Positions 50,445 to 60,540 of a DNA stretch of 64,000 bases are shown in pieces. This DNA is from Trichococcus flocculiformis (GTDB lineage: Bacteria; Bacillota; Bacilli; Lactobacillales; Aerococcaceae). A program made the translations under genes and the position numbers. The stretch spans positions 62,001-126,000 of the forward strand of contig NZ_FOQC01000003.1 in assembly GCF_900113645.1 (NCBI RefSeq), written 5' to 3'. How positions within the stretch are numbered: position 1 is the stretch's first letter; every line of letters starts with the position of its first letter. The notes under the pieces were generated by a model. The model was not told the origin of the DNA, made no database searches, and worked only from the letters and a program-made list of their open reading frames with translations.

Positions 50445-51280
50445 GAATTACTTGGATCGGACTGTACGCTTTCGTTCGGCTTGTTTGGCTCCGGTTCGGT
50501 AGCGGAACGGAACGGGATTTCAACCTTTGTCTCCCAAGCGTACATCTGATCGATGAAGCTCTTGCTTTTCAGGCGGATCCCGACATATTCTTCATATAAT
50601 TCGTCGATGAAGGCTCTGAGCGCCTGTTTTGTCTCCGGTTTTATTTTTATGTTCCCGACTTGCTTGGGCGTTACCAATTGGAAAATACGGGTAAAATGGA
50701 CAGCCGCAGGGCTTGCATGTGATCTTCTGGGATCCTCACCGTAATGTTTCTGGCATAGCGCTCCGGAATATTTGACCGAAAAATCGAATGGTTCCTGTTT
50801 GCTGTGACAGACAACGCATTCCTGCAGTTGCGGAGCTGCTCCGAAATATTTCAATACCCGCATCTCGAAAATGTTCACTATGACTTCCGCATCCATCCTG
50901 TTCTGCATGGCGACCAGAGATTCCTCGAGCAGATCGTAGAGGTCGGCTGCCTTGATGGCATCATTAATGGCCGCATCAGCCAGGTTGTTCAAATAAGTCG
51001 CATAGGCATTCAGGTGGATGTCCGTTTGCATGTTGGAAAAATGGGAGATATCGCGACTATCCTGCAGGAAGCTGAGTCCGTCATCTTTGATGCGGCCAAG
51101 ATAAGTCGCTTTTGTGAATGGCAGGAGTGCTGCTTTCAGGGAATGGTTCGGATTTTTGATGTTCTTTACAAAAAACATCCGTTTTCCATGTTCACGCGTA
51201 AATATTTTTACCAATGCATCCTTTTCCCTGTGTTTTCGGATCGATAAGACGATGCCATCAAATTGCTGATATGTCTCCAT
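50441..51280 (-). CDS. recO: DNA repair protein RecO
   Basis: The 279-residue protein anneals DNA and loads RecA with RecF/RecR. The N-terminal OB domain (1-80) is followed by a helical domain with a zinc motif in ECVVC..C around 148-176. It is longer than average at the C-terminus, with a Ser/Pro/Asn/Glu-rich tail of about 20 residues. The start METYQQF follows AAAGGA. It is downstream of era, a common order. Confidence 0.94.
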   Translation of the reverse strand: METYQQFDGIVLSIRKHREKDALVKIFTREHGKRMFFVKNIKNPNHSLKAALLPFTKATYLGRIKDDGLSFLQDSRDISHFSNMQTDIHLNAYATYLNNLADAAINDAIKAADLYDLLEESLVAMQNRMDAEVIVNIFEMRVLKYFGAAPQLQECVVCHSKQEPFDFSVKYSGALCQKHYGEDPRRSHASPAAVHFTRIFQLVTPKQVGNIKIKPETKQALRAFIDELYEEYVGIRLKSKSFIDQMYAWETKVEIPFRSATEPEPNKPNESVQSDPSNS

Positions 51281-51370
51281 GTCGCATCCTTTCAAAAACA
51301 GAAGAGCCCGGAAGGCAACCTCCCAAACTCTTTCTGATTGCTATACGAGTATCTTTAGCGCACGAGCTGA

Positions 51371-52282
51371 TCAATCGTAATCTTTTTGGCGGTAACCGTA
51401 GTCCTGCAGATAACTCTGTTTGTCGCGCCAATCTTTTTGGACTTTCACCCAAAGTTCGAGGTAGATCTTATCACCAAGCATCGCTTCGATATCGCGGCGT
51501 GCACGGACACCGATTTCTTTCAACATTTTCCCGCCTTTGCCGATGATGATGCCTTTCTGGCTAGTGCGATCGACGATGATGGTTGCGTGTACGTGCACTT
51601 TATCATCTTCATTGCGCAACATCGATTCCACGACGACTGCCACGGAATGCGGCACTTCTTCTTTGGTCAACTGCAGGATCTTTTCGCGGATGAATTCGGA
51701 CACGACGAAGTATTCCGGATGATCCGTCACTTGATCGTCCGGATAGAATTGCGGTCCTTCCGGCATGTATTTTTTGATGGTGACCATCATTTCATCGACA
51801 TTGTTCCCTTGAATGGCGGAAATCGGAATCACTTCATTAAATTCATTGTCTGACGTATAGTCCATAATAATTTTAAGCAATTCCTCCGGCTTGACCTGAT
51901 CGATTTTGTTGATGACCAAGAATTTCGGCGTGCGCAGATTTTTGAGTTTCTCAAGGATAAAATTATCGCCCGCTCCTCTTTTTTCTGCCGCATTCACCAT
52001 AAAGAGAACCAGGTCCACTTCATTGAACGTACTGTATGCGCTCTTCAGCATAAAATCGTTCAAACGCGTCTGCGGTTTGTGGATTCCGGGAGTGTCGATG
52101 AACACAATTTGGGAATCATCCGAAGTGACTACTCCTTGGATTTTGTTCCGTGTAGTTTGCGGGACATCGCTCATGATAGCGACCTTTTGACCGACAATAC
52201 GGTTCAGTAGGGTGGATTTTCCTACGTTCGGTCTCCCGATGATGGAGACGAACCCAGATTTGAAACCTTCTTTTTTATTCAT
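51371..52282 (-). CDS. era: GTPase Era
   Basis: This 303-residue GTPase assists 16S rRNA maturation. The P-loop GRPNVGKST is at 17-25, DTPG is at 64-67, NKID is at about 124, and a C-terminal KH domain with [11 protein letters not shown] is near 233-243. It starts 10 bases after dgkA, with GAGG upstream. It is part of phoH-ybeY-dgkA-era. Confidence 0.98.
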   Translation of the reverse strand: MNKKEGFKSGFVSIIGRPNVGKSTLLNRIVGQKVAIMSDVPQTTRNKIQGVVTSDDSQIVFIDTPGIHKPQTRLNDFMLKSAYSTFNEVDLVLFMVNAAEKRGAGDNFILEKLKNLRTPKFLVINKIDQVKPEELLKIIMDYTSDNEFNEVIPISAIQGNNVDEMMVTIKKYMPEGPQFYPDDQVTDHPEYFVVSEFIREKILQLTKEEVPHSVAVVVESMLRNEDDKVHVHATIIVDRTSQKGIIIGKGGKMLKEIGVRARRDIEAMLGDKIYLELWVKVQKDWRDKQSYLQDYGYRQKDYD

Positions 52283-52292
52283 ACAAAACTCC

Positions 52293-52682
52293 TCAAATTA
52301 ACTTATAATATAATTCCACAAACTCGGGCAAAAAAATGATAGCTGCAATAACAATGGTAAAGAGTACTGTAACCAAGACCGCTCCGGCAGCGATATCTTT
52401 TGCTTTCTTTGCCAGAGGATGATATTCGTAATCCGTAACCAAATCGACCACATTTTCAAATATTGTATTCAAAAATTCCATGATGATGACCAAAAATATG
52501 CAGAAGATGATCACGATCCATTCCGTTGTGCTCGATTCGAAAATCCATGCCAACAGAAGCGGTATCAAGCCCAACAAGGCATGGCTGCGCATATTCTTTT
52601 CTTCTTTGAGGATAATGCCGATGCCATCCAAAGCATGCCTAACTGAAGCGAAAAAATTTGGATTCTTGCCAACTTTCCCCAT
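52293..52682 (-). CDS. dgkA: Undecaprenol kinase / diacylglycerol kinase family, DgkA
   Basis: The 129-residue membrane enzyme has three helices. The DgkA motif [15 protein letters not shown] lies near 69-83, with catalytic Glu residues, and [11 protein letters not shown] precedes helix 1. Gram-positive members phosphorylate undecaprenol and help recycle the C55 carrier made by UppS. The ATG at 52682, with AAGGA 4 bases upstream, gives the usual length. A longer reading from 52712 overlaps ybeY and is less likely. Confidence 0.93.
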   Translation of the reverse strand: MGKVGKNPNFFASVRHALDGIGIILKEEKNMRSHALLGLIPLLLAWIFESSTTEWIVIIFCIFLVIIMEFLNTIFENVVDLVTDYEYHPLAKKAKDIAAGAVLVTVLFTIVIAAIIFLPEFVELYYKLI

Positions 52683-52689
52683 TTTTTCC

Positions 52690-53184
52690 TTACTCGTCTC
52701 TTTTAAGTCCATAAGCATCCAATATCTCTTTCTGAAGACCAAACATTTCCTTTTCGTCTTCCTCCGTCATGTGATCATAACCATTCAAATGCAGGAAACC
52801 ATGCAAAGCAAGGAAACCCAGTTCTCTTTCGAAACTGTGACCATAGGACTCCGCTTGTTCAAGGGTCTTTTCGGTTGAAATGATGATATCGCCAATGTTG
52901 GTGGGGAACAATCCGGATATGCTTTCCATATTGATTGGGAAGTCATCATCCATGTCATCATTCAGCGCAAAGCTGATGACGTCCGTCGCTTGATCTTTGT
53001 TGCGGTATTCTCGATTGATCTCCTGGATACGATTGTTGTCCACAAACGTGATCGACAATTCGGTATCCGGTGCCAACTTCAAATACTCCCCCGCAAAGGA
53101 AATCAGGGAATGGACCAACTCCGTGTGCTCTTTTTGTACAGATTCGGTTTCATCAAAAATATCTATTTCCATATAATCGCTCAC
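52690..53184 (-). CDS. ybeY: Endoribonuclease YbeY
   Basis: This 164-residue zinc RNase acts in 16S rRNA 3' processing and ribosome quality control. The metal motif [11 protein letters not shown] is near 129-139. The GTG start at 53184 overlaps the stop of phoH (GTGA); an ATG four codons later is the alternative, and both have weak binding sites, which fits translational coupling. It is followed 7 bases later by dgkA. Confidence 0.94.
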   Translation of the reverse strand: MSDYMEIDIFDETESVQKEHTELVHSLISFAGEYLKLAPDTELSITFVDNNRIQEINREYRNKDQATDVISFALNDDMDDDFPINMESISGLFPTNIGDIIISTEKTLEQAESYGHSFERELGFLALHGFLHLNGYDHMTEEDEKEMFGLQKEILDAYGLKRDE

Positions 53185-54167
53185 TTTTCTATGTTGTGTT
53201 TTGTTTCCTCTTTGACATCATATGCTTTGATGATGTTCGCAACGACCGGATGCCGCACGACATCATAGGTATCAAAGGTGACAAAAGCGATATCCGGGAT
53301 GCCCTTAAGTTTCTTCTCGGCATCAATCAATCCTGACAGCGCCCCTTTCGGCAAATCGATTTGGGTCTTGTCACCGTTGACGATCATTTTTGAACCGAAC
53401 CCGAGCCGCGTCAGGAACATCTTCATCTGTGCGACGGTCGTATTCTGAGCCTCATCAAGGATGATGAAGGCATCTTCCAGCGTCCGTCCACGCATATAAG
53501 CTAGCGGCGCAATTTCGATGACTCCCCTGTCCATCAAACGTGTGGTGTGCTCAACGCCGTAGATTGCATAAAGCGCATCATAGACCGGACGCAGATACGG
53601 GTCAACTTTTTCCTTCAGATCTCCGGGTAAAAATCCCAGATTTTCACCAGCTTCAACAGCTGGACGTGTCAGGATGATTTTTTTTACTTTACCGTTCTTC
53701 AGAGCCTCAACAGCCATCACTACGGCCAAGAACGTTTTCCCGGTCCCGGCAGGACCTATTCCGAAAACAACATCTTTATTCTTGACGGCTTGCACATATT
53801 GACTTTGGCCGAAATTTTTTGCCCGGATAGGCTTGCCTGCGTATGATCTGCCTATTTCCTCTTCGTAAAGGTTAATGAAGAAGTCAAGGCTTCCGCGTTC
53901 CGACATTTTTATAGCTGTGACGATATCTGTTTGTGAAATAGGGATGCCGCGCGCTGACAGTTCCAATAGTTGCTTAATCAGGGAGCGAGCTCTGTCGACA
54001 GCTGGCTCTTCACCACTGATTTCAATTTTCATGCCGCGGCTTGTAATGGTCACATGCAGAGCATCTTCCAGCATCCTCAGATGCTTATCCTGCGATCCAA
54101 ATAATTGAGGCAAGACGGATGCGTCCGTCACTTCAATTTTCTCTGTTTTATTCACTTTATCGGTCAA
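53181..54167 (-). CDS. phoH: PhoH-family ATPase (PhoL)
   Basis: The 328-residue protein has a N-terminal KH-like domain and a PhoH P-loop ATPase with [11 protein letters not shown] near 140 and FIILDEAQN near 227. It probably acts on RNA together with YbeY, its usual neighbour. A TTG start at 54167 with GAGGAG 10 bases upstream is preferred; the frame is open back to a GTG at 54203, but that has no binding site. The first gene of the cluster, it lies after the rpsU terminator. Confidence 0.93.
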   Translation of the reverse strand: MTDKVNKTEKIEVTDASVLPQLFGSQDKHLRMLEDALHVTITSRGMKIEISGEEPAVDRARSLIKQLLELSARGIPISQTDIVTAIKMSERGSLDFFINLYEEEIGRSYAGKPIRAKNFGQSQYVQAVKNKDVVFGIGPAGTGKTFLAVVMAVEALKNGKVKKIILTRPAVEAGENLGFLPGDLKEKVDPYLRPVYDALYAIYGVEHTTRLMDRGVIEIAPLAYMRGRTLEDAFIILDEAQNTTVAQMKMFLTRLGFGSKMIVNGDKTQIDLPKGALSGLIDAEKKLKGIPDIAFVTFDTYDVVRHPVVANIIKAYDVKEETKHNIEK

Positions 54168-54290
54168 ACAAGCTACACTCCTCTTTTTGGGGATTTTTTT
54201 CACTGCTCATTGCCTACATTATAACATAAAGCGGCAAGGCTTATGAAAGTATTTATCCCTCTTACGTTCAAGGTGATTCTGCAGAACGAC

Positions 54291-54325
54291 AAAAAAATGG
54301 AATGATACGGAGATCATCCCATTCT
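54291..54325 (-). terminator. Terminator after rpsU
   Basis: AATGGGATGAT and ATCATTCCATT pair (one mismatch) around a 6-base loop, followed by seven T. It lies 46 bases after the rpsU stop. Confidence 0.75.
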
Positions 54326-54370
54326 TTATCGATAAGTCTCTAAGAATTTTAGAATGTGAGCATCTGACTG

Positions 54371-54544
54371 TTAGAATTTACGTTTTCTGGCAGCTTCAGA
54401 TTTTTTCTTGCGTCTCACACTTGGCTTTTCATAAAATTCATGTTTACGTGCGTCTTGTAGAGTTCCAGTTTTTGAAACAGTACGTTTAAAGCGACGAAGA
54501 GCATCATCAAGAGATTCGTTTTTACGAACAACTGTTTTTGACAT
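54371..54544 (-). CDS. rpsU: Ribosomal protein S21
   Basis: This 57-residue basic 30S protein starts [20 protein letters not shown] and ends in a Lys/Arg-rich tail. The start follows GGAGG. It is a single-gene unit upstream of phoH. Confidence 0.97.
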   Translation of the reverse strand: MSKTVVRKNESLDDALRRFKRTVSKTGTLQDARKHEFYEKPSVRRKKKSEAARKRKF

Positions 54545-54724
54545 TAAATATTCCCTCCCTCCGAGCATTAAAAGTAACGTTTCCTTTTGAAAGCAAGTAA
54601 TCAAAATGAAATTGTTCTTTTGATATTATATCATAGAAGAAAGCAATTGCAACGTTTTATTGTAAAACAACAATAGGATTTCTACCATCAGAATAAACCT
54701 GAGTTTTCTGTACTGACTTTCGCG

Positions 54725-55159
54725 CTATCCGGCAGTCAGACAGTTCTTGCAAACACCAAATATTTCGAAGCGATGGGAAGAAATCTGGCATCCTTCCAAC
54801 TGTTGCTCGAAGAAATCCATCGGACACATCTGCAAAGCAATCGTCATTCCGCATTGTTGACAAATAAAGTGATGATGATGGTGTCCCTCGTGCAGACAAG
54901 TGATCCGGAAAAGTTTTTCGTTGTTCAATTCTGTTTCTTCCAAGATTCCAACTTCAACAAAAGTGTACAGATTGCGGTATATCGTATCATAGCTGAGTGT
55001 CGGATATTCATCCTCCAAAGCCTGTAAAACTGCTTTTGCCGGAAGGTAGCGGTTCTCCTCCACAAAGACAGTAATGATATCTTCTCTTTTTTGAGTGTAT
55101 TTATAACCGTGCTTTTTTAATCGCTGCAGTGCAATTGTTACGGTATCTACTGGCATCAT
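54725..55159 (-). CDS. Fur-family metalloregulator, Zur-like
   Basis: The 144-residue repressor has a winged-helix N-terminus (KYTQKREDIITVF near 20-32, LSYDTIYRNLYTF near 54-66) and a dimerisation domain with a His-rich sensor (EGHHHHHFICQQCG). CxxC pairs hold structural zinc (CQQC near 101, CKNC at the end). The CPMDFFEQQL segment followed by HRFEIFGVC resembles Zur of Bacilli more than Fur or PerR, but the assignment is not firm. The start MMPVDTV follows GGGAGGG. It is divergent from ppsR and has its own promoter. Confidence 0.75.
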   Translation of the reverse strand: MMPVDTVTIALQRLKKHGYKYTQKREDIITVFVEENRYLPAKAVLQALEDEYPTLSYDTIYRNLYTFVEVGILEETELNNEKLFRITCLHEGHHHHHFICQQCGMTIALQMCPMDFFEQQLEGCQISSHRFEIFGVCKNCLTAG

Positions 55160-55190
55160 TTTCCCTCCCGACTCTATCATTTTCAAATTG

Positions 55191-55219
55191 ACTATAGTAT
55201 ATTATTAGTGAGAATGCAA
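55191..55219 (-). promoter_or_regulatory. Promoter of the Zur-like gene
   Basis: TTGCAT and TATAGT are separated by 17 bases on the minus strand. The ppsR promoter must overlap it on the plus strand; TTGACT at 55188 is a possible -35. Confidence 0.6.
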
Positions 55220-55248
55220 TGATTAAGATTCAGGAAGGATGAAATTAT

Positions 55249-56085
55249 ATGGAACAACAAGAGCAACAGGACCTACATTTTGTCATTATATCCGATTCAG
55301 TGGGAGATACGGCCAGGAAAGTCCTTCAGGCAGTCTTGGCGCAATTCCCATCACTGACAGTTCATATGTATCACTATCCGTTCATCAGAAAAATGAAGGA
55401 TCTGGAGCCAGTATTGAAAGAGGCCAAAGAGCTTAAAGCATTTGTCATCCATACTTTGGTCGTCGAAAATTTGAGTGAGTTCACAGACGATTTCTGCGAA
55501 GCAGAGAATTTGCCTTGCTATAACATACTGAAAGACTTGGTCAAGGATATTTCCAAAGCAACGGGACAACTGCCACTCAAGAGGGCGGGCGCTTTGCACC
55601 GTCTGGACGACGAATATTTCAACCGGATCAGCGCTATCGAATTCGCTGTCAAATATGATGACGGAAAAGATCCAAAAGGCTTTTTGGATGCGGATCTCGT
55701 CCTGCTGGGCGTTTCGCGCACTTCAAAAACCCCACTTTCCATGTTTTTGGCAAACAAAAACATCAAAGTAGCAAACTTACCGATTATGCCGGAAGCCTCA
55801 GTGCCCGAAGAGATTTGGCAAGTGGATCCGAAGAAAATCGTCGGATTGACCAATGATGCCGAGGTGTTGAATAATTTCCGAAAAGAACGGATGATCGCCT
55901 ACGGATTATCGCCTGAAACCATCTATTCGGACATGGATCGTATCCGGGCTGAATTGGAATATGCGTATGATTTGTACAACAAATTGGGTTGCATTGTCAT
56001 CAATGTATCCAAACGTTCTATAGAAGAAACAGCCGCGATCATCATGAGCAGCATCGAAATCTCCGATACAACCATCATTCCGTAA
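55249..56085 (+). CDS. ppsR: Pyruvate, phosphate dikinase regulatory protein (bifunctional kinase/pyrophosphorylase)
   Basis: The 278-residue DUF299 family enzyme switches pyruvate phosphate dikinase on and off by ADP-dependent phosphorylation and Pi-dependent dephosphorylation of a threonine. The P-loop-like GVSRTSKTPLSMFLA is near 159-173. The protein starts with HFVIISDSVGDTA, typical for the family. No ppdK is nearby, and the target must be coded elsewhere. It is divergent from the Zur-like gene, with a GGAAGG site before the ATG. Confidence 0.93.
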   Translation: MEQQEQQDLHFVIISDSVGDTARKVLQAVLAQFPSLTVHMYHYPFIRKMKDLEPVLKEAKELKAFVIHTLVVENLSEFTDDFCEAENLPCYNILKDLVKDISKATGQLPLKRAGALHRLDDEYFNRISAIEFAVKYDDGKDPKGFLDADLVLLGVSRTSKTPLSMFLANKNIKVANLPIMPEASVPEEIWQVDPKKIVGLTNDAEVLNNFRKERMIAYGLSPETIYSDMDRIRAELEYAYDLYNKLGCIVINVSKRSIEETAAIIMSSIEISDTTIIP

Positions 56086-56088
56086 AAC

Positions 56089-56133
56089 CAAAAGAAGAGA
56101 ACCCGTTGATTCATTCGGGCCCTCTTCTTTTTT
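56089..56133. terminator. Terminator between ppsR and the TPM gene
   Basis: AAAGAAGAG and CTCTTCTTT pair with an inner CCCG/CGGG helix, flanked by A-run and T6. It serves both converging genes. Confidence 0.88.
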
Positions 56134-56157
56134 CTATTTTGCAGCCGGGCAGTTTGG

Positions 56158-57012
56158 TCAGAACCCTCTGCTGGATCCACCGCCTCCGGAAGAACCGCCG
56201 CCTCCGAAGCCGCCACCACCACCAAATCCACCGCCTCCAAATCCGCCTCCGCCATATCCGCCACGATGATTGTTACCGCGGTAACTGCTCCCGCCGCCTC
56301 CACTAAGAAGCAACCACCACAACGGGTTCATTCCACCACCACGTCCACCGCGACCGCCTCTGCCACCAAAAAAGAAGGACAACAGCAAAAGAATAAACAG
56401 GAATTGGATAAGGGATGCGAAGAACGACGAATCGTCCTCCACATATTGCGTCGTATTGACAGGATAACCGGAGAAAATCACTTCATCATCATATTGATAC
56501 TCCTGATTGATGACAACTGCCGCCTCCGTAAAGATTTCTTTCAGGCCACCATCGAAATCATTGGCCGAAAGATACTCCAGATGATTATCCAGAATTCTGC
56601 CCGTTCTACTGTCCGTCAGGGCACCTTCCAGACCATACCCGATTTCGAAGCGGATTTCCCTTTCTTCCAGAGCCAACAAAATCAGTACACCATTGTCAGC
56701 ATCCGCTTGACCGATTTTCCATTTTTCAAACAGATCGACAGAATACTCCTCGATTGTCTCGCCTTCCAGTGAATCAACCACTGCCACGACAACCTGAGGT
56801 TTCTCCTCGGTCAATTCGTACTGCTCATTCACACTCATGATGAATGTTTTTGTTTCTTCGGAGAGCGTACCGCTTGGATCATAGACATAAAATTCGCTAG
56901 TCGGATCTGGTAACTCCTGCGCGTTTTTGGATGGTGCGAACATCATCGAAAAGAAGAATGCTCCCAAAACCAAAAGTAGTTGCCATCGCACCTTTTTTCT
57001 CATTTGAAACAA
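56158..57012 (-). CDS. TPM-domain membrane protein, YgcG family
   Basis: The 284-residue protein has a signal-like N-terminal helix (about 8-27) and an extracytoplasmic TPM domain (about 35-160: FYVYDPSGTLSEETK, then DNGVLILLALEEREIRFEIGYGLEG). A membrane helix follows near 207-225, then a long Gly-rich tail with more than 60% glycine and ends GGGGSSRGF. YgcG/TPM proteins occur next to LemA, as here (20 bases apart), and may act in envelope or photosystem-like repair; the role is unknown. A TTG start with GAGG upstream is chosen; an ATG 3 codons later is possible. Confidence 0.85.
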   Translation of the reverse strand: MFQMRKKVRWQLLLVLGAFFFSMMFAPSKNAQELPDPTSEFYVYDPSGTLSEETKTFIMSVNEQYELTEEKPQVVVAVVDSLEGETIEEYSVDLFEKWKIGQADADNGVLILLALEEREIRFEIGYGLEGALTDSRTGRILDNHLEYLSANDFDGGLKEIFTEAAVVINQEYQYDDEVIFSGYPVNTTQYVEDDSSFFASLIQFLFILLLLSFFFGGRGGRGGRGGGMNPLWWLLLSGGGGSSYRGNNHRGGYGGGGFGGGGFGGGGGFGGGGSSGGGGSSRGF

Positions 57013-57031
57013 AGCATCCTCAACCCCTCAA

Positions 57032-57610
57032 TTATTCGTCATCTGTATTCAGATCTACACTAGGTGCGGTTTCAGCGCCGCTGACTGCTTCAAAATAAGA
57101 TTTTTCATCAAATCCGAAAAGTCCGGCCATGAGCGACCCAGGGAAGCGTTTGACTTTGTTGTTGTATTGTTGCACAGATTCGTTGTATCGATCCCTTTCG
57201 ACAGAAATTCTGTTTTCTGTGCCCGCCAACTCATCCATCAAAGCCGTCACCTGCTCATTCGATTTCAATTCCGGATAGTTCTCGACAATCACCAACAGAC
57301 GCGAAAGTGCAGATTCCATTTCGTTGCTGGCGGCAACCTGTTCTTCGGTCGTTTGGGCACTGCCGATTCTGGCACGGGCATCAGCGATTGCGCCGAACAC
57401 TTCCTGTTCCTGTTCCATGGCTCCTTTTACTGATTCCACCAAGTTGGGGATCAGATCATAACGTCTTTGGAGCTTGGTTTCCACATTCGCCCATTGCACA
57501 TCGACATTGCTTTCCTCAGTCACCAAACCATTATAAGAGCTGATCAATGGCACTCCCAACAACAACACTGCAATAAAAACACCAATTAAGCCTTTCAACC
57601 AACCTTTCAT
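57032..57610 (-). CDS. lemA: LemA family protein
   Basis: This is a 192-residue protein with one N-terminal membrane helix (about 5-22) and a long helical bundle. The family segment ANVETKLQRRYDLIPNLVES near 37-56 and the SERF-like helices are clear. The function is unknown; it is often paired with a TPM protein. The start MKGWLKG follows AAGGAG. It is the first gene of the lemA-TPM unit. Confidence 0.93.
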   Translation of the reverse strand: MKGWLKGLIGVFIAVLLLGVPLISSYNGLVTEESNVDVQWANVETKLQRRYDLIPNLVESVKGAMEQEQEVFGAIADARARIGSAQTTEEQVAASNEMESALSRLLVIVENYPELKSNEQVTALMDELAGTENRISVERDRYNESVQQYNNKVKRFPGSLMAGLFGFDEKSYFEAVSGAETAPSVDLNTDDE

Positions 57611-57699
57611 CTTCCCATCTCCTTCATTCATTTATTTTGTGCTTGTATATAATTATCCCTGATTCCAGACAAAACCGCATCCATCCAAAGATGTATTTC

Positions 57700-58593
57700 T
57701 TACTGGTTCAATATGTCTTCCAATAAGCCCGGATTGAATGTCTGCGACTTCAGCATATCCAATTCGAATCTGTAAGGCGCCTTTTTGTTCTTTTTGTCCT
57801 CGCCCACGAACGGCGTCTCCAATATTTTCGGCAAATCCTGCAGTTGCGGATGGTGAACGATTTTATTCAGAGTCTCGAAGCCGATGGTGCCGAACCCGAT
57901 ATTCGCATGTCTGTCTTTGTGGGCCCCTCTCTCGTTTTTTGAGTCGTTGACATGAATCATTTTCAAACGTTCCAGGCCGATGATGCGGTCGAATTCTTCC
58001 AACACACCATCGAAGTCCTCTTTGACGTTATAGCCCGCATCATTCGTATGGCACGTATCCAACGTCACCGAAAGTTTGTCGTTATGGACTACCCCATCCA
58101 TGATGGCAGCCAGCTCTTCAAACGTCCGGCCGATCTCTGTGCCTTTTCCGGCCATCGTTTCCAATGCAATCTGCGCTGTCTGACTAGGCTCCAGCACTTC
58201 ATTCAAGCCCTTGATGATCTGTTTGATGCCTATCTCAGAACCTGCGCCGACATGCGAACCTGGATGCAACGTGATTTGTTTTGCACCAAGCGCTTGCGCC
58301 CGCACGATTTCTTCGCGCAAAAATCCGATCGCAAATTCAAAATGATCCGGTTTCGTTGTATTCGCCAAATTGATGATGTAGGGTGCATGGACGACCAACT
58401 CGACCAGACCATGCTTCGCCATATAATCCATTCCTTCCGGAATATTCATCTCATCGACACTTTTTCTCCGGGTATTCTGCGGAGCGCCTGTGTAAATCAT
58501 AAATACCGAAGAACCGTATGACGCTGCCTCCTCTGCTGAACCCAACAGCATTTTTTTGCCCCCCATAGAAACATGTGAACCTATCTTTAACAT
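57700..58593 (-). CDS. nfo: Endonuclease IV (AP endonuclease)
   Basis: The 297-residue TIM-barrel enzyme cleaves DNA at abasic sites. Zinc-binding motifs include [10 protein letters not shown] near 108-117, [13 protein letters not shown] near 177-189 and [16 protein letters not shown] near 214-229. Length and residues are canonical. It follows the aspS terminator, so it is a single-gene unit. Confidence 0.97.
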   Translation of the reverse strand: MLKIGSHVSMGGKKMLLGSAEEAASYGSSVFMIYTGAPQNTRRKSVDEMNIPEGMDYMAKHGLVELVVHAPYIINLANTTKPDHFEFAIGFLREEIVRAQALGAKQITLHPGSHVGAGSEIGIKQIIKGLNEVLEPSQTAQIALETMAGKGTEIGRTFEELAAIMDGVVHNDKLSVTLDTCHTNDAGYNVKEDFDGVLEEFDRIIGLERLKMIHVNDSKNERGAHKDRHANIGFGTIGFETLNKIVHHPQLQDLPKILETPFVGEDKKNKKAPYRFELDMLKSQTFNPGLLEDILNQ

Positions 58594-58657
58594 ATCTTCA
58601 CCCTTTTATTGTGTATTATCCTAAAAAGCAATTCCGCCTAATCCAAAGCAACAGACG

Positions 58658-58705
58658 AAAAAAAACAGCCTTATGATACGATTATTGTATCATAAGGCCT
58701 GTTTT
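58658..58705 (-). terminator. Terminator after aspS
   Basis: CCTTATGATAC and GTATCATAAGG pair, extended by CAG/CTG, with A-run and T-run on both sides. It ends the hisS-aspS transcript. Confidence 0.92.
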
Positions 58706-58749
58706 CATTACCATCAGATGCTCTTTTTAGTTCAATTGCTAATCCAAGG

Positions 58750-60516
58750 TTAGTCCAAAGAGGCGATTTTCAGGCTCAATTCTTTCAACTGAGCTGCGCT
58801 TACTTCGCTTGGGGCGTTCGTCATCGGGTCGAAAGCTTTCCCGTTTTTAGGGAACGCGATCACTTCGCGGATGTTCGATTCACCAGCCAACAACATGACC
58901 AAACGATCCAACCCTAAAGCGATGCCCCCATGAGGTGGGAACCCGTAATCGAATGCATCCATCAAGAAACCGAACTCCTCTTCAGCCTCTTCTTTACTGA
59001 AACCAAGTGCCGCAAACATCTGCTCCTGTACTTCTCTTGTGTGGATACGCAACGAGCCTCCGCCGATCTCATAACCGTTCAGGACGATATCATAGGCTTG
59101 CGCATAAACTTCTTCCGGATGTTCGGCTAATTTGCTAAGATCTTCATCATTCGGACGAGTGAATGGGTGGTGCATTGCAGTGTAACGTTTTGCGTCCGCA
59201 TCGTACTCAAGCAATGGCCAATCCACAACCCAAACGAAAGCGAATTTGGATTTATCGATCAGATCAAGATCGCGGCCAAACTTCAGACGCAACTCTCCAA
59301 GCGCTTGATAGACGATTTCTTTTTTATCAGCAACAAACACAAGCAAGTCTCCAGGCTCAGCATCCATCAGTCTGATCAATTCATCGCTGTCTTCGGTAAA
59401 GAATTTCGCCACGGCGCCTTTCAATCCATCTTCTTCGACTTTCATCCAAGCCATGCCTTTTGCGCCGTATTGTTTGGCGTACTCGATCAGGTTATCCATG
59501 TCTTTGCGTGAATAAGCATCGGCTTTACCTTTAACGTTCAAGCCACGGACTTGTCCGCCGCTTTCACTTGTTGCTTTGAATACGTTGAATGAAGAAGTTT
59601 TCGCAAATTCGTTCATGTCGATCAGTTCCAACGCGAAACGAGTATCCGGCTTATCACTGCCGAAACGGTTCATCGCCTCATCATAGGAGATGCGAGGGAA
59701 TGGAGCCGGAATATCTTTGCCCAGAACGTCCTTCATGACTTTTTGAAGCATGTTTTCGGTAATTTCCTGAATCTCCTCAGCAGAAAGGAAACTTGTTTCG
59801 ATATCCACTTGCGTAAATTCTGGCTGTCTGTCACCGCGCAAATCTTCATCGCGGAAGCAACGAACGATCTGGTAATAGCGGTCAAATCCAGCGCCCATCA
59901 GCATCTGTTTGAACAGTTGCGGCGATTGTGGCAGTGCGTAAAATTCGCCTTGGTGGACACGGGATGGAACGATATAGTCACGCGCACCTTCCGGAGTCGA
60001 TTTCGTCAAATATGGTGTTTCGATATCCATAAAATTCAAGTCATCCAAATAATTACGGACAGTACGCGTCGTTTGATGGCGAATTTTCATGTTGTTCATC
60101 ATTTTGTCTCTTCTTAAATCAATGTAGCGGTATTTCATGCGCAGTTCATCCGATACGTTCAGATCGCCTTCGATATAGAACGGCGGTGTTTTCGCTTTCG
60201 CCAAAATTTCCACGGATTCCGCTTCAATTTCGATCGTTCCTGTACCGATATTCGGATTAATTTGATTTTCTTCACGTAGGACTACTTTACCTTTGACTTG
60301 CAGGACATATTCTCCACGGATCGTTTCTGCAATACGGAAGGCTTCTTCGCTGAATTCCGTGTTGAAAACGACTTGGACGATGCCTTCACGGTCACGCAGA
60401 TGGATAAAGATCAATCCACCCAAGTCCCTTCTTTTGTTTACCCAACCATTGGCGACGACAGTCTGCCCAACCGATGCTTCTGTCAATAATCCGCAATACT
60501 CTGTTCTTCTTTCCAT
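58750..60516 (-). CDS. aspS: Aspartyl-tRNA synthetase
   Basis: This 588-residue class II enzyme has an anticodon-binding OB domain (1-110), a catalytic domain with motif 2 around [20 protein letters not shown] near 214 and motif 3 GLDRLVMLL near 534, and the bacterial GAD insert (about 300-420). The ATG at 60516 follows GAGGG. It is cotranscribed after hisS, a common pair, and so is under the hisS T-box. Confidence 0.98.
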   Translation of the reverse strand: MERRTEYCGLLTEASVGQTVVANGWVNKRRDLGGLIFIHLRDREGIVQVVFNTEFSEEAFRIAETIRGEYVLQVKGKVVLREENQINPNIGTGTIEIEAESVEILAKAKTPPFYIEGDLNVSDELRMKYRYIDLRRDKMMNNMKIRHQTTRTVRNYLDDLNFMDIETPYLTKSTPEGARDYIVPSRVHQGEFYALPQSPQLFKQMLMGAGFDRYYQIVRCFRDEDLRGDRQPEFTQVDIETSFLSAEEIQEITENMLQKVMKDVLGKDIPAPFPRISYDEAMNRFGSDKPDTRFALELIDMNEFAKTSSFNVFKATSESGGQVRGLNVKGKADAYSRKDMDNLIEYAKQYGAKGMAWMKVEEDGLKGAVAKFFTEDSDELIRLMDAEPGDLLVFVADKKEIVYQALGELRLKFGRDLDLIDKSKFAFVWVVDWPLLEYDADAKRYTAMHHPFTRPNDEDLSKLAEHPEEVYAQAYDIVLNGYEIGGGSLRIHTREVQEQMFAALGFSKEEAEEEFGFLMDAFDYGFPPHGGIALGLDRLVMLLAGESNIREVIAFPKNGKAFDPMTNAPSEVSAAQLKELSLKIASLD

Positions 60517-60540
60517 TTTCACTACCCTCTTCTGTATTTT

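Noticed and set aside
56158-56400. Gly-rich tail of the TPM protein as a DNA tandem repeat
   Set aside because: The repetition follows from the GGxGG codons of the protein; the reading frame is intact and such tails are usual in the family.
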